Below, piece by piece: positions 49,385-63,044 of a stretch of DNA of 64,000 nt. How positions within the stretch are numbered: the first letter of the stretch is position 1; each line of letters opens with the position of its first letter. The position numbers were made by a program, and so were the translations under genes. The DNA is taken from assembly GCA_030686995.1 (NCBI GenBank), contig CM060692.1, positions 11,885,465-11,949,464 of the forward strand, in the 5' to 3' direction. This stretch comes from Artemisia argyi. Lineage: Eukaryota > Streptophyta > Magnoliopsida > Asterales > Asteraceae. The notes under the pieces were generated by a model. The model worked only from the letters and a program-made list of their open reading frames with translations, was not told the origin of the DNA and did not search any database.

Positions 49385-52300
49385 TTATATGTCGCAGACC
49401 ATTTCATCATCAAAATCAGAATCTCCATCAGAATCTTCATCAGACATCCTTCGTCTCTTGGGTGTCAAACCACATGACTCGAGAAGCCATCTATCCCCAA
49501 CAATACGTAGACCTCTCAAACCATATAGACTATGTGGAAGATGACTTATACCTGAACCTAGTATGTTTAACTCTTTCAAACTATCTAAACGACCAATTTC
49601 TTCAGGTAATTTCTCAACTTGAATACAATGAGTAATTTCTAAACATTTCAGACGTTTCAACTCATAAATGCTGTTCGGAAAATCTTGTAGAAGTGTACAC
49701 TCGAATAGTATTAGACTTTCTAAACATTCCAATCTTCCAATATCCACAGGTAACTTCTCAAGAAGCAAACATGACTCAAGTTCGAGAGATTTCAGATGTT
49801 TCAACATACAAATACTATCTGGAAGAGTTTTAATATCTGTAGACTGCAAACTTAGCTCCTCTAGACAATCTAACCAGTCAAGGTTCTTGGGAGCTTCTGG
49901 AATACAACCTTCAAGTGTAAGCTTTCTTAAACATTGTAAACCACAGATAATATCTGAAAAAGAATCGACGTTTATGCGAGCACCGAAACCTAGAGAAATA
50001 AGCCTCTCAAGATTTCCAAAAGAAGAAGCTGGGTCTTCCTCATAAGAACAAGAAAACTGAAACTCTGGCCAAGTATTGCCGGGATCACATATACCTGTAT
50101 CATCCTCTGCAATCAGATGCAACTCAGATAAAGAAACAACCTCAGGTGAACCAACCTCTTTGTCAAACTCAAAGTATTTAAACCTCCCACAATGACTAAT
50201 GCCTAAGTAGAGAAGCTTTTTCAGACATTCTGCTGGAGCATTAATTTCTTCCAAATCATAACAATTATTAAGATATAACCATTGCAGATTTGGAGTCAGC
50301 CCATGGTCAAGAGTCCTCAACTTTGCATTCTCATTGAGGTGGAGAGTTACGAGCTTTGGACATTCAGCGGTAATATGAAGTTCGACCATATCATTACAGT
50401 TGTCGAGGCTTAATGTCTCAAGATTCGGAGTAATCCCAAGGCAAAGGTTCGTCAACTTTAAATTACCAAGTTCGAGATCTACGAGCTTTGGACATTCAGC
50501 AGGCATATGAAGTTCGACCAAATCAGTACAGTCGTAGAGTCTTAGATTCTCAAGATTTGGAGTGATCCCGAGGTCAAGAGTCCTCAACTTTAAATTATGT
50601 AGGTTGACATGCCTGAGCTTTGGACATTCAGCGGGCATATGAAGTTCAATCATACCACTACAGTTGCTGAGATTTAGCGTTTTGAGATTCGAAGAAATCC
50701 CGAGGTGAAGAGTCGTTAACTTTAAATCACATTGGTCGAGATCTACGAGCTTTGGACACTCGGCAGGCATATGAAGTTTGACCAGATCAGTACAGTCGTA
50801 GAGTCTTAGATTCTCAAGATTTGGAGTAATCCCGAGGTCAAGAGTCCTCAACTTTAAATTGTGTAGGTTGAGATGCCTGAGCTTTGGACATTCAGCGGGC
50901 ATATGAAGTTCAACCATATCACTACAGTTGCTGAGATTTAGCCTTATGAGATTCGAAGTAATCCCGAGGTGAAGAGTCGTTAACTTTAAATCAATGAGGT
51001 GGAGATCTACTAGCTTTGGACATTCAGGTGGCATCTGAAGTTTGACCAGATCAGTACAGCCGTAGAGTGTTAGATTCTCAAGATTTGGAGTAATCCCGAA
51101 GTCAAGAGTCCTCAACTTCAAATTGCGTAGGTCGAGATGCCTGAGCTTTGGAAATTCAGCAGACATATGAAGTTTGACCAGCTCAGTACAGTCGTAGAGT
51201 CTTAGATTCTCAAGATTTGGAGTAATCCCGAGGTCAAGAGTCCTCAACTTTAAATTGCGTAGGTCGAGATGCCCGAGCTTTGGACATTCAGCAGGCATAT
51301 GAAGTTTGACCAGCTCAGTACAGTCGTAGAGTGTTAGATTCTCAAGATTTGGAGTAATCCCGAAGTCAAGAGTCCTCAACTTTAAATTGCGTAGGTCGAG
51401 ATGCCTGAGCTTTGGAAATTCAGCAGACATATGAAGTTTGACCAGCTCAGTACAGTCGTAGAGTCGTAGAGTGTTAGATTCTCAAGATTTGGAGTAATCC
51501 CGAAGTCAAGAGTCCTCAACTTTAAATTGCGTAGGTCGAGATGCCTGAGCTTTGGAAATTCAGCAGACATATGAAGTTTGACCAGCTCAGTACAGTCGTA
51601 GAGTCGTAGAGTCTTAGATTCTCAAGATTTGGAGTAATCCCGAGGTCAAGAGTCTTCAACTTTAAATTGCGTAGGTCGAGATGCCCGAGCTTTGGACATT
51701 CAGCAGGCATATGAAGTTTGACCAGCTCAGTACAGTCGTAGAGTGTTAGATTCTCAAGATTTGGAGTAATCCCGAGGTCAAGAGTCCTCAACTTTAAATT
51801 GCATAGGACGAGATGCGTGAGCGTTGGACATTCAGCAGGCATATGAAGTTCAACCATATCACTGCAGTTGCTGAGATTTAGCCTTATGAGATTCGAAGTA
51901 ATCCCGAGGTGAAGAGTCGTTAACTTTAAATCAATGAGGTGGAGATCTACGAGCTTTGGACATTCAGGTGGCATCTGAAGTTTGACCAGATCAGTACAGC
52001 CATAGAGTGTTAGATTTTCAAGATTTGGAGTAATCCCGAGTTCAAGAATCCTCAACTTCAAACAACGTAGGTCAAGATGCCTGAGCTTTGGACATTCAGC
52101 GGGCATAAAAAGTTCAACCATATCAGTACACCAGTGGACTCTTAGCGCCTCTAGATTCGGAGTAATTCCAAGGTGAAGGATCCTCAACTTTAAATTTTCA
52201 AGGTCGATAGTTACGAGCTTTGGACATTCAGCAGGCATACAAAGTTCAACCAAACGAGTACACCCGTGGACTCTTAGCGCCTCAAGATTCGGAGCCATAT

Positions 52301-55300
52301 TAAGGTCAACGGTCTTCATTTTATAAGATCCACTTATCTTAAGGAACCTGAGCTTAAAAAGAACCTGTCATGAGCACCCAAAAAAAAAAGGAAAGATGAA
52401 TGTTGGTGTAATTAAATAAAAATAGTGATATATCATCATAAGGAATCACATAAAACTACCCAATCAAACCATTAATTTACCTTTTGTTCTCCATTATCCC
52501 AAAGATGAAAGATATTGGTGTTTCCCATTTCAAGTCCAACAAGGTTTTTTGCTTGAAATGTTTTAGGTAAACTTGAAAAGGGATAACCATTCCATCTCAG
52601 AAATCGTAAGGCATTTGGAATGTGTAGACTTGCTTCATCAAAATTCCAGTTGCTAACTTCGTCTTCACTTACACTTGGGCCATACATTTGAAGAAATCTA
52701 AGCTCCTTCATGTTTGCGAGACTGTTCATTAAAATTTCATAATTGAATTCCTCTGCATATGGAATCACCAGTGTTATACATTTTGTTGCTTGGGTACCCT
52801 GTAATTCAAATAGCAGTGACCATGAGGTGTGTTTCATTACAAAATAAAATGTGTTAAGTAATATAACTCGAGGTTAAGGTCACCTTACTTTTACAAAATA
52901 TCCACTTTAGTCATTGAACTTTTATTTTATTAAAAAATATCATTGTACTATAAAAGCTTTTAAAAAGGATGCAATTAATTAGCCAATTACATCATTTGGA
53001 ATTTTGGATAACTTACTACCTCTTTGACTTTATATTCAATTGGTTAGACTTTTCGATTTAGTAAGTTTGCAACCGAAAAAAAGAAGAAAAAAGAGAATGA
53101 ATTGTGTAGGGATAGAGAAGAAAAGAAAAAAGAAGAAATGAAAGCGAATGAGAGATTGAAACGTCATTGTTTTTTGTAGACATCATCACTTGCAACCGAA
53201 AAAACTTCTATGTTGTTTTGTGGGTGTAAAATTGAAGAAGAAGGATGTAAGGAAATTGTTGTATAGGTGTAAAATTCTTTTGTAGGGCTGCTTCTTTTCA
53301 AACGGGGTTTGTTTATCTGATCAGCGTTAAATTTTGCAAATGAATAGTATTTATGGGTTGGCTAATGCATTCAAGGTATATAATATCACGTTAATGATAT
53401 AATAAAACCAGAACTTTGTACAATGACTAAATTGAACTTTTAAAATAGTATACTGACCTTACTTCTAGTTCAACAACCCAAATAAGCTTATACTTACCAT
53501 GTTATTAGCCATTATATCTTTAATTTCATCGTTAATCCATAACCGGCTATGCCTTTCTGGTTCATTGGGGTTCTGACGACGAACAATATTCTTGCCCATT
53601 TCTTCTATATGGTCATGCATTTCCAAGCGCCCATGTTCAGAAATAGTTATAAGAGATTTCAGCTCAAGAACTCTTAAACCAATTCGGGCAGGAAATCCAC
53701 AGCTTTTAAGAGCTATGACTGCATTGTCTTTCCTCCAACCTTTGAGTATACATGCTACATCTAAGAATATTTCCTTGTAATCCTTCTCTAGACCAATATA
53801 GCTTAACTCCAAAACTTCCATAGTTTCATTCAATGGAATTGTTTCTAGTCTTTCTAGCGCATCTTTCCAGTCAAGATCATCTTTGCCACATAGAAACGAA
53901 CCCAAAACTTTGATCGTTAAGGGAAGACCAGCTGCATAACATACAACTAGTCGAGACAGCTCTTCGTACCCTGGAACTGGAACCTCTTTTCCAAATGCAT
54001 ACCTACTAAAGAGACATATTGCTTCCTCGGTTGATAACAAATTCACGTTTTGAATCAAACACACTTTGTGTGCTACTAGTACTTGCTCGTCTCTTGTTGT
54101 AATGATAATTCTGCTACCTGGCTTAAACCAATCATGATCACCCACTAATGCCTCAAGTTGCTCTATCTTATCAACATCATCCAGAACAATAAGAACCTTT
54201 CTAACACGCATCTTCTTCTGAATCATCTTTTTCCCCTCATGAACACCACTCATAGTGATTCCTTGATCATTTAAAACATCTGAAAGTACTTGTTTTTGTA
54301 ATGACTTCAACCCAGACAAAGAAGGTTTTGATTCTTCCCTTACGTTTTCAACAAAGCTTTGACCTTCAAACTGAAAGGATATTTTATCGAAAACCGCTCT
54401 AGCTAAAGTTGTCTTCCCTGCACCTCCCATCCCCTTAATCCCTATCATGCGAACATCATTAACACCCGTTTCCAAAGATGAAATAACTTCATTTACACGG
54501 GTCTCCATGCCTACTAGGTTTCCATCAACGCTTGAATTGATGAGTCGTAGCTCTAGTGAAATCTCTTGAATAATTTTCTGTATGAAGTTAGCTTCGTGCC
54601 TGTATGGGAAAGAAGGATCAGTTAGCTAGCTTGTTAAAGTCCCTCATGAACTATCACTTTCTAGTCTACAACATTTACAGTTCTATGTGAAATTATGACA
54701 TGATGTTGTATTACAAATATTATATCCTATCCATTGTTTTGTAAAAACTCGACTTTGAGTTGAAAGTTCAGAATAAAACAAGAGATGACAGGAATTAGCC
54801 TTTTACACATAGATATTGAAAGTATAATTTGCTGGCTTGGTCATTGAGATAAAGGGTAATATTATTACGTGTCAAAACATGTTGAGTGTACCTGGAAGCA
54901 AAACATCCCTTTTTGTTAGTTGTATAATAAAAATAGATTCACTAGAGATGATTAGCGAAAATCTTTAACTATTGTATGCACTAGAAATGCACCCTGATGA
55001 ATTCAACCCGTTTGACCTGTTTGAGATCTAATTTCGCCCAACCACCAGGTAAATAGATCAGAAAGAAATATGTATAGTCAAACAATATTGCCTGAGATAT
55101 GAGGAATAATTTTACCCATCAGCAGTGGTCTTCAACTCCCAGCCAGCAAGAGAGGCTGCTTCTTTTAAAGCCTGTCTCCATTTCCCAGCAGATTCATCAT
55201 TTTCATGTTTTTTAAAAGCTTCTCCAACTGGGCCATATAGTTTGCGGACTTCAGTGGGCTCCACATCATAAAACACAGGGTAAGCGGTATGCTCAGTCAT

Positions 55301-55594
55301 CTTCTCGCATTCCATAATCTTAACAAGTTCTTCCAAGCACCAAGATGAAGAAGCATAGTTCTTGGAGAAGACAATAATGTAAAATCTTGAGTCTTCAATG
55401 GCTTCAATAAGCTCGTCACTGATGGTTTTCCCTTTTCTGATTTTCTCATCATCCTTATAGGTTTCAATGCTTTTTTGCTTAAGAGCTTCATAAAGATGGC
55501 CAACAAAGGTGTTACGAGTGTCTTCACCTCTAAAACTTAAAAATACATCATACTTGAAGCTCTTTTGAACGGATGAAGCTGAAGTAGATGCCAT
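49385..55594 (-). CDS. TIR-NBS-LRR immune receptor (TNL), LRR exon frame-broken
   Basis: Intracellular immune receptor. Four minus-strand exons join in phase: 55116-55594 (TIR), 53498-54599 (NB-ARC), 52481-52798 (first LRRs) and 49385-52364 (LRR array). The TIR has DVFLSFRGEDTRNTF and the NADase Glu in SSWCLEEL (residue 89). NB-ARC has P-loop GMGGAGKTT (about 216-224), kinase 2 VLIVLDDVD (295-303), GSRIIITTRD, AGLPL (about 383-387) and MHD (487-489), all consistent with a working switch. The LRR exon encodes about 16 copies of a 44-residue double LRR (PAECPKL..L..LKLRTLDLGITPNLENL). Two 8-nt duplications (near 51597-51612 and 51457-51472) each shift the frame; as written translation stops at 51522 after about 913 residues. 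The 3' frame (51430-49385) stays open, adding ordinary LRRs and an acidic tail with a basic PKRRRMSDED patch. Confidence 0.9.
49900..52320 (-). repeat. 132-bp tandem repeat array in the LRR exon
   Basis: About 16 units of roughly 132 bp, each a double leucine-rich repeat. Many are almost identical at nucleotide level, notably 51080-51840 where neighbouring units differ at only a few positions. Two units are 140 bp because of an 8-nt duplication (CGTAGAGT twice). This points to recent unequal crossing-over. Confidence 0.85.
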
Positions 55595-55704
55595 TGAACT
55601 TATGATTTGGGAAATTTTATTTGCACTAATTGCAAAGAGGCAACTGGATGAGATGAATCACCTTTGTAGAGCAATTATTAAGTCAACTGTGTTTGTTTAT
55701 GTGG

Positions 55705-55717
55705 ATATATATAAAAA
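55705..55717 (-). promoter_or_regulatory. Candidate TATA box of the TNL gene
   Basis: On the minus strand TTTTTATATATATCC lies about 110-120 bases upstream of the ATG at 55594, a plausible position for a TATA box with a short 5' UTR. There is no experimental support. Confidence 0.4.
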
Positions 55718-56052
55718 CCATTTTTTCATCAAGTGTCTGCATATAAGGGCAATTTGGTCATTTTAAACCTATTCATTTCTTTTAATTAAATCACACCCAA
55801 TAAACAGAAATCCAAACCAATCAAACACATACCAACTTCAGTACATAAAACCTACAAAAACCCATATCACCAATTCTTACGGTCTAATTGTTTAAAAATC
55901 TAAAACACCAAACCCCATAAACATCTTTATGCGGATCTATAAACATAAAGATTCATTAACATTTTTTTCTTGGCCACATTTCATACAAAAACCAAACAAA
56001 ACCACAATATCCTAACTTTTCAAAGAAAAAAAAAAAAAAAAAAAAAAAAAAA

Positions 56053-56978
56053 TCTATAAAAGATAGTTCATATCATCATCACCATATGTAGCAGCACGCG
56101 TCGGATCCGCCTAGACCGCTTTTTACAACACCGCTTTTAAGAAGGGCATAAACGTGCCACTAGAATAACTGGCAAGTGAATATAAACTCATTAATGACAG
56201 ATAGACTACTGTACACTATTGCTTAGAAATTTCAAAGAGGCGGTGCTTATGGGACTCCAATTACAGACCTGTTGTACTCAACACATTGAAAGTAACGGAA
56301 AAATTTTCAACAGATTTCAACTTGTCTTATGGGTAGCGCTGTCTAATCATATCTGCTTTAGCTCAAAAGCCAACAAGGCAAGAAGTCACTCGTGTTTCTT
56401 CCATACTAATCTTCTCCTGACAATGGCTACTACTGATTGCAAAAGATGATATATATCTTATGGGTAGCACTATCCAAGCGTCTAAAAGGGCCAAAACATA
56501 ACTTATGTTTCAAACTAATCCCTCATGTCCTCCATCACAATGAAAGTAATTCTTCCGACACAATAATGTTAATCTTAAAGGGACGACACCTGTGGACACT
56601 TCACAGCCTTACTTTAATGTTCTACAGTCCTTGATGTTTATTATCAGACATTGAAATATATAAACTGCACTCTTGAAGTGTTTGCGTAAAGTGGAAATAT
56701 GCAGTACCCAAAACTCAATCCCAAACACCCCTTATTGCCTCTATATCAATAGAACTCAAAATATGTACCCATTAGAGTAATTGCAGTCTGCACAATACTA
56801 TAGTCCACGTATTTATAACGAAACAATATTTACATATACACCAACACATTACACCCAACCTCAACCTCAACTGAAACCAGCTTCAGCAACCTCAACTGAG
56901 CTACAATGGATTACCTATACTTTTGCCATAAATATTTGAAGACAAAAACCCGCAGCAACGCGCGGGTGCCTCGACTAG
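56053..56978 (+). mobile_element. Helitron carrying intron sequence of the duplicated gene
   Basis: The 3' end is clear: hairpin ACCCGC..GCGGGT at 56948-56967, then GCCTCGACTAG, then T (CTAG|T, ending at 56978). Bases 56130-56680 match intron 2 of the 37-39 kb gene in several pieces (GGGTAGCACTATCCAAGCG, CTCATGTCCTCCATCACAATG, TAATTCTTCCGACACAA). The 5' boundary at TCTATAAAAG after the poly-A tract (about 56053) is a guess from the usual TC start. No helicase is encoded, so it is non-autonomous. Confidence 0.55.
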
Positions 56979-57499
56979 TTTATGGAGTAACATATTAACC
57001 ACACACTTCTACTATTTTGGAAAGAAAAATTTGAATGAGGGCCCGTGTCCAATCCAGATTTCGTGTAAAAGCCCATGACCAACAACCTTAATCCTTAAAT
57101 ACACGCTTCCACCCTAACTTTTTCTTAATCACAAATCATACCATTCCTTGGTATCTACTCGAATCAAACGACAAACGCAACACACTTTCTTCAAAGAAAA
57201 CCTCATCCCGTCATAGTACGAATCACTTTCTTCAGAGCCATTCGAGCCATTCAAGAATCAAGAAGTATTCGTCTTCATATCTGTTAATATGTCTCGGGTA
57301 GGTTTTGTGTATGTTGTTTTGATTTTCATTCAACGAAGCAAAGTAAAGAACATAACAGATTTATTATGATTCTTTCTTCATATTTGTTATGAATCTTTTT
57401 CTTTTAAAATTTTTTATTTTCATATTATATTCGTCGATTACGTTATTATTATTGATTGATTGCAGATATAATATAGTACAAGATGTTTGTCGTTTACGT

Positions 57500-57513
57500 T
57501 ATTGTTATTGTTA

Positions 57514-57575
<62 letters not shown>
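57500..57575 (+). repeat. (TTA)n microsatellite in intron 1 of the ArgRS-like gene
   Basis: About 25 TTA/ATT trinucleotides, preceded by TTG variants. Open frames here are artefacts. Confidence 0.9.
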
Positions 57576-57576
<1 letters not shown>

Positions 57577-57779
57577 GTTTTGTTTTCTGGTATATGTATG
57601 ATCTGATTTGTTATTTATGAGTTGATATTGTTTGATGATTTGATTATTTTTTAGATTTTGTCCTAGGTTTAGGTTGATTGTTTTATAGATGATAAGATAA
57701 CATTCTTTTACCACTATACTTTTCGTTATTCAAACATATGTATTTTAATATCTATATGCTTTTTGGTTTTTAGAAATTT

Positions 57780-57796
57780 GTTGTTGTTGTTGTTGT

Positions 57797-57852
<56 letters not shown>

Positions 57853-57862
57853 ATTATTATTT
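57780..57862 (+). repeat. (GTT)n microsatellite in intron 1 of the ArgRS-like gene
   Basis: About 27 GTT/TTG trinucleotides with one TTT interruption, about 30 bases before the exon 2 acceptor. The apparent poly-Val or poly-Leu frames are not genes. Confidence 0.9.
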
Positions 57863-58304
57863 TGGTCTTACATTTTTATTTGTTACCAGACAATGTCGAC
57901 TTCTGCATCATCAAGAAGACCTCGGCTTCTAAGGGTAGAAATAGAAGATCTTCTTAATCAATCTCTGTGCCGCAGTTTTCCTGATTTAGGTAAAATTGCT
58001 GATTTTGTTCCAGTGAAAGGAGCTCCTCTTGAAAAGTATGGTGATGATTACCAATGGTATGTAGTCATTTACTTTTTTACTTTGGTAATTTTTTTAATAC
58101 TTTTGAATGATGAGAAACTTACATTTGCTAATTATTATAGCCCTAGTGTCCTGAAAGTATGACACAAATTAAGAGCCCAAGATCCCTCTCTTTTCTACAA
58201 AAGAGGAACAGAAGATATTGCCAAGGTAAATTATCACGCGATTTTTTTTTATTTTTTATTTTATTTATTTATTTATTTTGGTTGTAATTATTTGTTTAGG
58301 TGTA

Positions 58305-58407
<103 letters not shown>

Positions 58408-60686
58408 AATTGTAGGTCTTCATGAATAATCTTCGGAATTCTGAGATGGTACAACAAGTCTCTTTACGTGGTGGTTATCTTGTATCTTTCAAGTTATCAT
58501 GGGAATGGATGGCTAAGGTATTCTTTTTTTCTCTTCTTTTACCGACTTACATGTTCAAATTCTCACCTAGATTCTTGTTTTCTACAACTTTTCCTTTGCA
58601 GAGGATTCAGAAAATGTTGGATGATGGTATATATACATGGGCACCAACATATGGTGGTTTGAGAAGGGCAATAGTAGAATTCCCCACACGGGATATGGAC
58701 TCGAATATGCATGCCGATGTTTTTCGATCTCAATATATCAGAGACATGTTAGTTCGTATGTTTGAGTATTCACGAGTTGATGTGAACCACCATGGCTTAA
58801 GCCGCAAGCGTGTCTTTGATGAGGTATATATGTTGCTGTTTGACTGGTTGTTTATTTAATTGTCTCCTATTATAAATTATAAATATATGTGTATTATGTA
58901 TGAAATTAGATTTATATAATTTAGGCTTATTTTGCAGAGTATCGTTGAACAATTCTTTTTAGTAGAACAAGGGGAGTTTAAAGAGAGAGGAAAGCATGGA
59001 GATCCTCTTTTTGTTGGGAGGGAAGGAGGAAGAGGATATATCAATGTTGATATAGATCTCGGACGTTTGTGGTACTTTACTTGCCGAGTTTGCAATTTTC
59101 TTAACCATTTTATTAAAATTTGTGGATGCCCCTTTAAACACATACATTTCCACTAATGATGTTTGTAGGTCTTCAATCATGGAAGAACACGCAGACTTGA
59201 TATTATATATCACACCTGTACGGCTACGAGGGTATGTGGAAAAGTGCATCAGTGTAAGTAACTTTCACACGGTAGCTTAGCCTAACTTAACTGATAACAT
59301 GTTCAAAAATAAAAGAAATTGAGTAGTACTGTTTTTTTCCAGGCTGCTAAAGATGTAAAGTGGTTGGAAGATGATGGGAAATGTATAGTAGCAGGGTACC
59401 GGACTTCCAGTAATGAAAAAGGGAAGTTGGCTTGTGTATTAAACGAATATAGAAATTATTCTGAAGCCGCCTCTCTTGTAGAACTCGGTATAGATATTGT
59501 TCATTTATTATATTTTTTTTATAACAATTGTGAATGCCAAAATTATTTTATTGCGATTATTATTCAACTTACTTTGATAAATCAATCTAAGCTTTTAACC
59601 CGTTCGACATGCTTAGTTTTTACTTAAAACTTATATCATTTTCTTAAAACATGTCCCAAATTCTTACTATCTTAATGCTATTGATTTAAAATAACTAAAT
59701 TACGCATTTTTCTTCTTATCAGGCAAGGCTGCCGGGTATACATGTACTACTGGATCATTTTTTGAAAGTGCTTTGAGGTAAGATTTTCATGCTTTTGTTA
59801 TAGTTTTACCCTTACTGAACTTCATTACCATCAATAGCACTCAGATTTTTATTTACAGATTTTTTATGTTGAATTCAACCCTGCAAACACAAGCTATTTC
59901 CTTTGTTTCATAAAATGAGGCGTCGTACTTATATTTAATGCTCTGCGTGTTCTTAACAGGTATACTTACTTGAGAACCCCGCGACTGGTTGATGTTACAC
60001 TGAGTCTTGATGAGATTCTCGATGTAAAGGTATTGTGATGATGTTCTTCCATTTCATGAATACCCTATCGATTTGAAACTTTACATGGATCATTGTTTTG
60101 ATCTGCTCAAATTTTCTGATAAATAGGGTAACACTCTTGTATATATACTAAATATACAAGCTCTTAATTGTTCAATCATACAAGAATCCTCACAGAGGCA
60201 AAAGAATCCTCATGGAGGCAGATTTAAGTTAACAAAGGTATGACTTTCTTTTCGTTTCAATGTCACAACTTTCTCATATTTGCCCTAATTTAATTATTGA
60301 TTTCTTGTGTTTGCCCTAACAGGCGTTGGTTGCTAAAGAACGTGAGCTGGGGTTACATATAATCCGGTTTACTGATGTAAGACGAATATTAGTGAAGTTT
60401 TAAAAACCTTAGTTTAAGCTTTGTTTTTGGAATCTGAGTATGATTATTTAAATATACAGGTTATTGAAGAGGCTTGTACAACGGTCTCACCACATATGGT
60501 GTGTGAGTACCTATACGATTTATGTAGGAAATTTTCGAGCGCCTACGGCGAGGTACGTTTACTCGCATATTCTTTTTCTAAATGTAATTTTTGCTTCGCA
60601 TAAGGTTGATTTTCATAAAGTTTATTTGATTTTTAATAAGACAAATTTGAGTATTTTTTTTGTCCTAGTGAATAATTTTCAAAGAG

Positions 60687-62821
60687 CACTACTACAAAAA
60701 GGAGTTTCGAGACCTGTTGTACACGTAAACAAGACCTGTTTTTTATATGGTCTCTATGAGGGGGGGTCTCCATGTGAAAATCAAATGAGACCGGTTTTCA
60801 AACCGGTCTCTCTTTTGATTTCAAGACCCGTTTGAAGATAAAAACACGTCTATAAAGTAAAATGGAGACCGGTTTTTGTCACTAAAATAGGCTTTTGATT
60901 TCAATAATTTTGAAACTTATAGTAGCACTTTCAATAAACAAATCCCAAACAGCCCTATAAATGTGATCAATAACCAATCCCAAACAGCTACTACAAATCA
61001 TGCATTTTGAGTAATATTGAGTTCAAGCCAATCAAAAAACATTATTAATAAGTACACAATTTAAATTCTTCACCTCAAAATGAAGTGTATCGTATCAATG
61101 TGTAAACTTTTAGCTAAGCAACAACTAAAACAAGTTACAGCTAAAAATCCTCAGAAACTTGTAAACACTCATTTAAGCACTTGTAGCCATTGATCTAAAT
61201 CTATAACACGCTCTCGATTCCTTTATGTGCCTGACCGGTGGATAGAGTTGGCCAGGCCCCCTGCCATGCATTATAACTTAGTTATAATGGACTTATTGGC
61301 GGCGATTGTGACACTTAGTTGCACGAACAATATCCTCAATCTGCAGATGCAGAAATAAATATACTTTAGTGGCATCAGGATATACATGGCAATTTTTATT
61401 GCAGCGTTTGTAGGAAAATGACTTAATAACAATATATATACTGGAAAATGACTTAATAACCATACATATATATTGATGACAAATAGTCGGTATACTTTTA
61501 TGCAAATAATCACTAAGACCCGTTTCTATCTTAGCCTTTAACTAGACATTATTATTGAACTTTTTATCATCATTGTGTGAACCAGTTAGCTAGTTATCTT
61601 GAGCTTTATCATGTTAACAACAAAAAGTAGATTACAATTTTTATACCATAACCATAAACAAATACTTCAGTTTAGACATATACAAAGAAGACTAATTGCA
61701 TTACCTCAAAAACTTTTCTATCTTATAAGCATCATTGCTAAGCCTATACTTCTTAATTCGGTAACAGCAGTCTTACATTCTCCAAGGCTGATTATACAAT
61801 TTCAATTACTCCGTCTCACTTTCACATAATCGATTTCTATGATTTACAGAGTACCAAAGCTAATGTTATGAACTATTACGCTTTAAATTCTTCTACGCCA
61901 ATTGAAAGACTTGTATTTTTAAAGCCTTGTAACAGAATTAACTAGTTAAAACCATGGCTTATGAACTCACCTGACATAACAAATAAGAAAGGCTTACACA
62001 TGGAAACAATTTCATCTAGTTTTAATAATTGTATGATAAAGTCCATCCAACCTTCTTTTTGTTAACAAATTTCGACATTAAATCTCCATCGAACCTTTAA
62101 TCAGATTAAAATAAACTTCATTTTGTTAACAAATTTCGACATTGAATCTCCATCCAACCTTTAATCAGATAACCCTACTTATTAATAAGCAAATGATAAT
62201 TAAAATAACTAAAATTATATACAAATTCAAAATTAATACATATAAAAGTACCTGGTGTTTTCGGATAAGAAGGGTGCTACAGATGTGTGTGTTCTCCTGG
62301 AAGAAGATGAGATGAGATGGGGACTTGGAACTGCAGCAACTGTGGAGATGGGGTTAGGGTTCGAAGGCAGTTGGAGGATGATGGTGTGAAGGTGGAAGTG
62401 GTTTGATTTGGTGGCTTAATGATGGCAGTGGTGCTGGAGGTGGTTTGGTGGCAGGAGTAATTCTGGAGAAGGGGGTTAGGGTTTGGTTATGTTGAGTGGG
62501 AATGAAATTTTGAGGTGAAAATTCAAGTTTTCAAGTCCCGCCATTCAAATATGGTAGACCGGTGGTTGATTAGAAAACGGTCTATTCGGGTCAAACAGAT
62601 ATAGACGTGTTTTAAAGTTACCAACAGGTCTGGATAGATACTTTTTATAGACCCGTCTTTAACTTATTACCCGGTCTTGATATATTTTCCAAATAGAGAC
62701 CTGTTAGAATTATAGAAACTGGTCTTAATCTTGTTTTTCTAGGTGGAAAAGCTTTACGAGACTTGTCTTTTTATAAAAGGGTCTCCATGTAGGGGTCTCA
62801 ATTCTTGTTTATGTAGTAGTG
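60687..62821. mobile_element. Non-autonomous CACTA element in an intron of the ArgRS-like gene
   Basis: Begins CACTACTACAAAAAG and ends CTTGTTTATGTAGTAGTG, inverted repeats of CACTA type, with a 3-bp duplication GAG at 60684-60686 and 62822-62824. Subterminal regions carry many short direct and inverted copies of a word like AGACC(T/C)GT or ACCGGTCT, the usual transposase-binding layout. The 2135-bp interior has no transposase frame. It lies between exons 13 and 14 in an intron whose splice sites are intact. Confidence 0.88.
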
Positions 62822-63044
62822 GAGGCCGATCATTGATATAGAGTTACCAAATGCTTTCTTTCATACAATATTGAATTGAATTTTTGGTTATCTTAAACCA
62901 GGTTAAGTTTCTGAAAGTTAATTTGATTTTTTAAGAGACGTGTGGTTATTTTGGCAGGTTCGGCCTGTTGAGACCAGATTATTGTTGTGTAAGGCAACTG
63001 CAGTCGTAATGCAAAGCTGCCTTCATCTTTTGTCTATCAATCTG

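Noticed and set aside
49668..50045. Plus-strand frame of 125 codons opposite the LRR exon
   Set aside because: Antisense shadow of the TNL coding exon; serine-rich because leucine-rich-repeat codons read backwards give that composition.
49900..52320. Possible CRISPR-like or satellite array
   Set aside because: The repeats encode leucine-rich repeats in frame with a TNL gene.
57389..58000. Poly-Tyr, poly-Val and poly-Leu frames
   Set aside because: Translations of (TTA)n and (GTT)n microsatellites in an intron.
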